A stretch of 64,000 nucleotides of DNA from Xestospongia muta (taxonomy: Eukaryota > Porifera > Demospongiae > Haplosclerida > Petrosiidae): the NCBI GenBank assembly GCA_963693285.1, contig OY848925.1, positions 5,930,932-5,994,931 on the forward strand. Direction: 5' to 3'. The notes below the pieces were generated by a model, which did not search any database, was not told where the DNA came from, and worked only from the letters and a program-made list of their open reading frames with translations. Both the position numbers and the translations under genes were made by a program. Below are positions 38,560 through 64,000 of the stretch, piece after piece. Numbering within the stretch: position 1 is the stretch's first letter; the number at the start of each line of letters is the position of its first letter.

Positions 38560-40206
38560 TTAATGCGAATGTATTATATTAAAAATTAATGGAAGCAATG
38601 CTCCCGTTACAACAATGACAATTTCTGATGGTGTCAGCTTTGAAGTGGAGTCATTGCCGCCAGATGAAGAGGACATGTGAGTAACTTCATTTAATACATG
38701 AACTGTTGAGACGTACAAGAATGTACCAGCTGAGAATAACATAGTGATACCGGTAATAGGTACTTGTGTTATGTACATGATCTATAAACAATAAAATGAA
38801 ATTAAATAATTTGATAGTGAGATATTTTAACTATAGACTATATAATAGGGTTAGTCTCATACCTAGACAGAATGGGTTTGAGGCTAGAGTATGGGAATTT
38901 TGATTATTGACTTGTATTAAGTCAAAGTGTGATAAAGTTAGTCTCATACCCAGACAGAGTTGGTTTGAGACTACTTGGAGTGTTCATAAATAAACAAACT
39001 AGTCCCACCACACCCTCTTAAAACATGTCTACTGTACCAATTGACACATGAAACTGTTGTATTTACCACTTACTCTCACTAAACCAAAATAAGAGAAAAA
39101 AGCTGCCAATGGTGCTGCCAGTGAAAATAAAAGTAGGTGATAACGAGCTGTCTGTTTGTCATATCCCTGTGAGGAAGAGAAGGAGTGACCACTCTATTCT
39201 GTAGAGCATATACTAACCTCATGTATGAGAAAAGAGACAAAACCAAATGCTGCAGGTGCCTAGAAGTGGAAAAATTAATGAAAGGGGCACATAATCCTCA
39301 ATTCTAGATCACCCAAACCCTATACTTTGAAATCTAATGCTCATTGAAATATAGGGCTCTGTTATTGGGCTCCAAAATACTATTGATAAAATAAAAATCA
39401 CCCTGCCTCTACCTTGTGTAACATTATGGCTAAAAAGATTACAGTTTCCACATCAGTCTTAGATAACCCAGCAGCTGCTCCAAGTGCCAAACCATCCGCT
39501 AAAAGAGTGACAGTAAAATATTTAACCCCCTATGTACACTAACCTGCAGCATGTACTACTAGTCCTATTGTTGCAGTTGCCCCGCCCCTATGTCTGACAT
39601 TATCCACTTCTATAAAAAAAATATCAGACTATCAAACTCTATGGTCCCATACCTAAGTTACTGGTATGGGAATGTGTTCCCGAGAGTTGATCAATAACTA
39701 ACATGAAGATAAAGCCTAACACCAGGGACAAGCCCATTAAAAATTGTAAACCGTCATCTTCTAAACCTCCTAACCACGTCTCCCCTGGTTCTGGGAAAAT
39801 CTGTTTCTTTGTGATCACAGCTTCGTCTTTATTGGCGACTTGGCCGTCAGGTGGTATACCATTAATAGCTCTTGTCTCTGATTTGTGGCTGAATCTAGTT
39901 GTACCTATTGGTCATTAAAAGAGGTGTGGTTATTATGAAGTAATTCATACCACTGAATAAAGACTCGATTCCTTCAGGAATGATAACAATCAGAGCTGTC
40001 CCAATTAATAGACCGGCCCCTAACACAGTGAATCTTCGTAACACTTTCTATAGTTTCATTATAAAAGAAATATTCCAATAATTTGGTATCAAATATTACA
40101 TATACGGTACCTCTGATAGAGACAAAACTAAAGGTATTGATCCTGCTAGATAACAACCTAGAAACATGGACACTGAGAATGCAAGGAGTGTCCAAATCTG
40201 CTCCAT
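38560..40206 (-). CDS. SLC39A9: Zinc transporter ZIP9
   Basis: Eight exons: 40111-40206, 39951-40047, 39662-39904, 39544-39609, 39413-39498, 39218-39259, 39074-39166 and 38560-38781. MEQIWTLLAFSVSMFLGCYL starts the first membrane helix. LGAGLLIGTALIVIIPEGIE is helix 2. The metal-site helices read IGLVVHAAADGLALGAAAG and AIMLHKAPAAFGFVSFL, and the last helices include GITMLFSAGTFLYVSTVHVL. All expected His/Asp positions are present. In vertebrates ZIP9 resides in the Golgi and plasma membrane and moves zinc to the cytosol. The loop after helix 2, His-rich in vertebrates, is here only weakly so. The start is 75 bp from that of PNPT1 on the other strand. Confidence 0.94.
38847..38974. repeat. 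Two-copy degenerate direct repeat
   Basis: GTTAGTCTCATACC followed by AGACAGA and GGTTTGAG occurs at about 38848-38886 and again at about 38937-38974, within an SLC39A9 intron. Confidence 0.75.
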
Positions 40207-40281
40207 CGTTCCTACCTGGTTAGTTACCTAAAATAAGACCCACCCACTTAATTAGATCCAGAGCTACCCACGTGGACATAA

Positions 40282-44715
<4,434 letters not shown>

Positions 44716-44982
44716 AATATTTATACTAATTTTTGTAAATAAAAATCTTAACTGTCAAACCAAGTAGTGCATAGATTGTGTAAATTTGTAAAATATTTTC
44801 TTTGGAATAGTTGTCTGAATTAGAACACATAGTTGTAAATAAAGAAATTTATAATAAAAATTAATTCAATTGTAGATATAAATATATATATATATATGAT
44901 ATAACATCAACACAATTACTTTAAAAATATACAAAACAAAACAATATTTTAAAGATTGTCAAAACATTTAATATTTGCTCTG

Positions 44983-49845
<4,863 letters not shown>

Positions 49846-50049
49846 CTTCCGCTGATTGGTTTAAATAGGACTGCTTTCATAAACAAAGTATGACCAACAA
49901 AGCAAGTTTAAAATCCGTTGCATTGTTCGTACCACACCTTCAGTTATTAATTATAATAATTATTCTAGTCCTTTAATAACGAGGGGGGGATGTCACCCAC
50001 GTGGTGTTGCATGTAAGCAAAAATAAGAATGGTAATTTCAAATTTTGAT

Positions 50050-50543
50050 TTATTTAATAAGTCTACCAATATAGTATTTTTTCATGAGTTCTCTAGCATC
50101 AGCAGAATGACCAATATCTTCAAACATATATGTAGCATCAGTACCTGAAATTGTACAATATGGTGTTAAGACAGTCTGGGTACCAGACATTTTGGCTACA
50201 TCTGGTACTAAGGCTACGACTTACCTGCATGATCTAGTAATATCTCTTCACCTCCTGGATGCTGGTATAGAACAAAATAGTACACATATATTAATGTTAA
50301 TAATAAACTATAAATAGAAGTCTTGCTAGCACACCCATAGTTTAAAGATAATATAATTAAATTAAGACTTGGAATAAAATTTTAATAGTTCTACAAACTT
50401 TAGCTAACATTACGAAAACACGTTTACAATACCGATTTGTAAAACTCTGTGACATCGTATACTTTGCCTGCTATTGAAATCCACATACTCGAAGTTGTGT
50501 TGTGCTCTCCAACTTCTTCCAACCTGATTAATTTTTCTGCCAT
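50050..50543 (-). CDS. CYB5: Short cytochrome b5, no membrane anchor
   Basis: Three exons: 50433-50543, 50225-50261 and 50050-50144, giving about 80 residues. [39 protein letters not shown] and the heme motif [13 protein letters not shown] are followed by the second heme-ligand region [18 protein letters not shown]. Both axial His ligands are present. It stops right after the heme domain, so it lacks the C-terminal anchor of ER and mitochondrial b5 forms and should be soluble. An alternative 3' exon carrying an anchor was not found. It shares its 204-bp upstream interval with LYST on the other strand. Confidence 0.92.
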
Positions 50544-50747
50544 TTTGAATATTAATTTATGGGTGTGGCTATACTTATGCTTGTCTCTGTGTCTGCTCAG
50601 TGAGCAACGGGTAGAGGTTTTTGTGGCACTTTCTCTTGTCTGATACTGACTGTAGTTACGTAAGACTCTTTATAGCGCTGTCTATAGCAGTACAAAGTTG
50701 TAACAAACTCTGGCAGCTCGCCTACCAGCTGGTGTGGTAGCTGTAAT

Positions 50748-60014
<9,267 letters not shown>

Positions 60015-60243
60015 CTGCAAAAATTTGTAAAATCTCCTTTCTGAAATTTTTTATCAAGAAGGAAGATTAATAACTTAAGAGTCACTTTCTCTCAAAATTA
60101 TAAAATAATGTCAAATTTTATTCCCTAATAATAAATTTTGTGTGTGTTGTGATTTTGTGCATCACTTAATTTTTGTAACACTGAAAATAAAAACAGGTTC
60201 TGTTTAATTTTAAATTAAAATTATTTTTGGAGTATACTGTGAT

Positions 60244-60570
60244 ATGGAGGGTAGTCACTCTGATGGAGAGGGAGGTTGGACAAGAGTGGCATTTGTTAAC
60301 ATGAGTGAACCATATTCATCTTGTCAACCTGGACTAGTACAATACGATAATATCTTTAATACCAGATTATATTAAGAGTGGAATATCTTATTTATATTGT
60401 TGTAACTTTACTTTCTTCTCTACTTATGATCTCAACTACACCAAAGTGTGTGGTCAAGTAAGAGGATATCAGTATGGAGTACCTTTTGTTTAGTTATGAT
60501 TAAATATTGGGATATTACCTGAAGCTATGGACTTACAAGGAGTGACTAGTTGTCCTCAGAATATGACATA
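60244..60570 (+). pseudogene. Remnant of a GGWTR-type extracellular gene
   Basis: A 43-codon frame (60244-60375) reads GEGGWTRVAFVNMSEP followed by SSCQPGLVQY and then stops. After a frame break, 60405-60495 reads CNFTFFSTYDLNYTKVCGQV and RGYQYGVPF. These are pieces, in order, of a fibrinogen-like secreted family with a GGW-TR-A-NM start and a VCG-GYQY motif that I associate with sponges and cnidarians. Stops and frame changes separate the pieces and no acceptor or donor explains them well, so a decayed copy is likely. A live gene with unseen introns is the alternative. Confidence 0.4.
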
Positions 60571-60662
60571 GTCAATAGTTTCAAAACATGATCAATAGTC
60601 ACACTTATTGTCATTGCATACAAATAATAAAATAAAATAATGAAATAACAAAATGGACTTAG

Positions 60663-62085
60663 TTCTTGATTTAATCCAATAGACAATGCTCATATATAAA
60701 GACCTACATTTATTTTATATGATATTGAAGTGTGTCTGTTTTATGTTCAAGAGAGAGACTATTTACTTGTTCAATCAAGTAGTATTTCTCAACTAAATGG
60801 AAGATGAAAATATTCCACTGTTAATGATAGCTACCTGTAACTAATAGTTTTCATTATTACCAGACTATAACAAACATCACATGAAGTTTTGACATAATAT
60901 TCCTTTGTCTCCTTCTCTTCCTTCAGTCTGTAGTCTGTTTAATAATAAAAGACAAGACAACAACACTCTTACTGCCATGTTTGTATAGGACACCATGACA
61001 TGTGTACAGGAGACTATATATAAGGACAATATGATATGTATTACTGAGTAATATCTCTTTATGTATCCATATATACATCTATTTGTCCATTCATTTGATG
61101 CATTAATATCAACTAAGTAATACAATATATTAACAATATATAAATTACCTTATATCTTAATGTATGTTTAATAGTAGATCTAATGATGGTAGGAGAACAT
61201 GATATTATAAAATGAGAGAGAAAAGAGTTAAAATAAATGAATGGATAGATGGATGGACATTGGATGAATGGATACATTGTATAGAAGGAGAGATGAACTG
61301 ATGGATAAATGGATGATTAATGGATAAACAGATGACAATGATGGACAAACAGATAAAAAATGTTACCTCTTCAATTTTATGTTCAATATAGGATAATAGT
61401 AAATGATGATCTTTAATACATTACATTTAAAAATAAAACATATTATTTTATATGTAGAGTTGATATTACATGTACCTGTTTTCAACATCAACTAATCTCT
61501 GACAATATGGACCTAGTACTTCATTTAATCCAATAGCCAGTGCTCATATATAAAGACCTACATTTGTTTTATATGGATATTTAAAAGTGTATTAGTTTTA
61601 TATGTTCAAGAGAGAGACTATTTACCTGTTCAAGATCATCAGCTACTTGACATCACTTGAAAAGCTACATAATGTAGATATATATCAAAGTGATATTAGA
61701 AGGACAAACTTACATTTAGTTAAGAGTAAACATGTTATAGACTTTGATCAATGTTGTAACTAGGTCATGTTGTAGACAATATGATGAAGTTTACCTTCAT
61801 CATGTTATACCTGAACAACTCACTAGAGCTCAACCTGACTGGATCTCCGAGGGAGAAAAGACACAATTGTTATGTTCCAGTAAGTATCAAGTTCACAGGT
61901 CATAGACCATCAAGTAGTATTCTCAACTAACTGGAGGATGAAAATATTCCACTGTTAATGATAGCTACCTGTAACTAATAGTTTTCATTATTACCAGACT
62001 GCAACAGACATAATATAAACTTTTGAGATAATAATCCTTTGTCTCCTCCTCTTCCTTCAGTCTGTAGACACTCTTACCGCCATGT
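60663..62085. repeat. Direct duplication with 270-bp indel
   Basis: Copy 1 (about 60663-60985) and copy 2 (about 61513-62085) share long matching stretches, for example GCTCATATATAAAGACCTAC, GAAAATATTCCACTGTTAAT and CTACCTGTAACTAATAG. Copy 2 has about 270 bp extra (61638-61906), which contains the exon-like stretch. Similarity by eye is about 90 percent in the matching parts. Confidence 0.85.
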
Positions 62086-62858
62086 TTATTAGCGGGTTTG
62101 CATTTTTCCATAGTTACATACCACACCCATTAAAGTAGCTGTAAAAGCCAGCAGCTGTCGGTGAGAAAAAGTTTGCTGCTTAAGTCTTTACTGCTTTAAG
62201 CCTTCTTTACTAGAAACTACTAATGATAGAAGATAACTAACTAGCAAAACTGCTAACTACTAGATACAGTCTACTACTGTTAATAGAAACTAAGTTTGTT
62301 TAGTAGTAAGTTAATAGTTGTAATGTTATCAAGAAATCTTCTGATGTTGTATGGATCAGTACTTTCATGGAATTGTTAAAAGTGAGTGTATTATTAAATA
62401 GAACGTGTTATTAAATATAATAACTTGTTAAGTGAACTGTGTGTGTAGGAAATAAGTTTTTAGGTTATTTTGACAAATTAATTGGCTTTAATTAATGGAT
62501 TTTTTATTAGCAGTAGTAATTAGTGGTATTAGACATAGCGATAATATTTAATTTTATATAGCTACTAACTAGAGGCCTATTAATGTACAATTTAGTCTAG
62601 TTTGTTTGTTATAATTGTATTTGTAAATATTAGAAATAACAATATTGAAGCTTTTATTATTAATTAATGTAGGCGTGGTCAATTGTCAAGTAGAGAAGTT
62701 GAGTTTTTCTAGAGAAGAAGTGAATTATAAAAATTGTTAACTTTGTTAGAAGACAAAGAACTGGAAACTAAAGTATTTAACTAATAATTGACTTATTTGA
62801 ATTTGAAATAATTTATTTTTAGTAAAAAATACAGCAATAGTACAAAAATAACTAATAA

Positions 62859-63543
62859 TTAACGTCGATCAAGGAGTACATTATAATTAACAATCAAATA
62901 CTTCAAACTATTATTATTAACAACAACATTTTGTAATTGTTGTATACCAAATTTAGTAATATTAGGACAGTGAATGAGATATAGTACTTGTAGTGTGTTA
63001 GTGTTTGTAATTAGAGTAGATAGATGTGGTATGTCTTTATCAGTAATATTATTGTCATCCCACAAGTATAATCCCTTGATTATTTTATTACCAACTACAG
63101 CAGTTGTTAATAAGTGGTAAGTATCTGGTACGAGAGGTGAGGAGGTAAGATCTAGGTGCTCCATTGTTTGGTTATAAGGTAGTACTTGAGATAGTTTACT
63201 GACACAGTTACTATCAAAACGAGTGTTCTCTATATAAAGTCCCCTCACTTGACATCCATTAATATCAGTTAATATTGTAAGTAAACTTTGAGGAGATAAT
63301 GACTTGAGTGTAATCCTCCATGTTTTGTGTTGTCGTCTCTTTAATTGACGTATCACTTCTTTACATTGTGCCACAGTAGATGAAGTAAGTATAACACCAT
63401 AACTGTACCACTGAACACTTCCAGTGTTTCCTATAATAAAACATAGTTACTATATAATATTTTACACACACAACAATAGCTATACACACACTCTAACATT
63501 CTCAACTACGATTGTCAAGGCCTAACGAAGAAGACGACGCCAT
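62859..63543 (-). CDS. Small leucine-rich-repeat protein
   Basis: Two exons, 63510-63543 and 62859-63430, give about 200 residues starting MASSSSLGLDNRNTGSVQWY. From about residue 65 on it contains four or five ribonuclease-inhibitor/NLR-type leucine-rich repeats: VRGLYIENTRFDSNCVSKL, MEHLDLTSSPLVPDTYHLL, IKGLYLWDDNNITDKDIPHL and LQVLYLIHCPNITKFGIQQL. The preceding helix-like part (QCKEVIRQLKRRQHKTWRI) resembles the junction before LRRs in NLR-type proteins. No NACHT or death domain is present, so it is a stand-alone LRR protein, a fragment of a larger NLR-like gene, or a gene with more exons outside my recognition. The donor (C|GTAGTT) is weak, so exon 1 is tentative. Confidence 0.55.
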
Positions 63544-63611
63544 TACTGATGTTAGGTTACTATAGCAATGATGTACGGAGATGAACGGATTCTACAAAAC
63601 AGACTTAAATT

Positions 63612-63810
63612 TACTGAGTGTTATACTAATAATTTACTGTATTAGATGGTCTGAACTAAGGATGGGGACATCAATATCTACTGAGACAGGCACACAAGGT
63701 ACTGAACTATTATACCAATAATGTACTGTATTAGTTGGAAGACTAAATTTCTGTTGATATATTATCACTCAATGATCTGAGCCAGGATGAGGATGTCAAT
63801 ATCTTACAAA
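63612..63810. repeat. Degenerate two-copy repeat, about 90-110 bp
   Basis: ATAATTTACTGTATTAG, GGATGGGGACATCAATATCT and surrounding bases recur as ATAATGTACTGTATTAG and GGATGAGGATGTCAATATCT. It is non-coding and lies upstream of the LRR gene. Confidence 0.7.
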
Positions 63811-64000
63811 GTTACTGAGACCAGTACAGGGTACCTGGCAGGTAGCTATAAGGATGACTAGTACATCACAAACAACACTCATTATGTAACAGATAAACAG
63901 AGCTCATGTCTTGTTTGTTGTGTGTTTATAATATATTTCATAAACTTTTGTAGACTTTTCTTTTTACAAACCAATATTTTACTTTATTAACTTCATCTAA

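Larger units (their letters stand above)
60015..62858. other. Gene-poor region with duplication and remnants
   Basis: Apart from the remnant at 60244-60570, no full gene was found. The region holds the two halves of a direct duplication (60663-60985 and 61513-62085). There is also an isolated exon-like stretch at 61762-61879, open in one frame (VIPEQLTRAQPDWISEGEKT) and flanked by an AG and a GTAAGT, belonging to no gene I can name. The rest is AT-rich and non-coding. Confidence 0.5.

Overview
This is an animal nuclear genome window, AT-rich and gene-dense: about 22 protein-coding genes in 64 kb, most with many short introns (several under 60 bp) and very short intergenic spaces. Protein content is plainly metazoan (Pellino, LYST, OS9, syntaxin 5, ERH, SLC39A9). 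Compactness, intron density, long CT/GA microsatellites and remnants of a GGWTR-type extracellular family suggest a demosponge such as Amphimedon. That assignment is an inference. Family names come from motif recognition by eye, not from a database search.

Layout. 0.5-8.3 kb: two tandem gamma-butyrobetaine dioxygenase-like genes (+). 8.6-17.5 kb: four minus-strand genes: a PH plus coiled-coil protein (PLEKHD1), a small single-pass membrane protein, the SAM-domain protein C19orf47, and SYNJ2BP. 17.8-19.9 kb: an SR splicing factor (+). 20.1-26.7 kb: ZCCHC9 (-), SRP9 (+), CDKN3 (-), ERH (+), an unrecognised membrane protein (-) and CSTPP1 (+). 26.9-33.4 kb: OS9 (-), STX5 (-), METTL21A (+). 33.9-38.0 kb: CHAC2-like (-) and ARV1 (+). 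38.6-44.7 kb: SLC39A9 (-) and PNPT1 (+). 45.0-50.5 kb: Pellino (-) and a short cytochrome b5 (-). 50.7-60.0 kb: LYST (+), interrupted by a 200-N gap that must hide most of its BEACH/WD40 half. 60-64 kb: gene-poor, with a large direct duplication, gene remnants and a small LRR gene (-).

The genes do not form one pathway. They are housekeeping genes arranged as eight consecutive head-to-head pairs, seven of them with 63 to 252 bp between start codons, which implies shared bidirectional promoters. Secretory-pathway genes are frequent (SRP9, OS9, STX5, ARV1, SLC39A9, LYST), but I read that as coincidence of dense packing.

Main points for a second look: long (CT)n microsatellites forming the polypyrimidine tract of many introns, nearly always in transcript-sense orientation; a CDKN3 whose phosphatase signature has Gln in place of the catalytic Arg; the collapsed LYST gap; a candidate poison exon in the SR gene; a tandem 126-bp exon duplication in PLEKHD1; and a perfect 40-bp palindrome.
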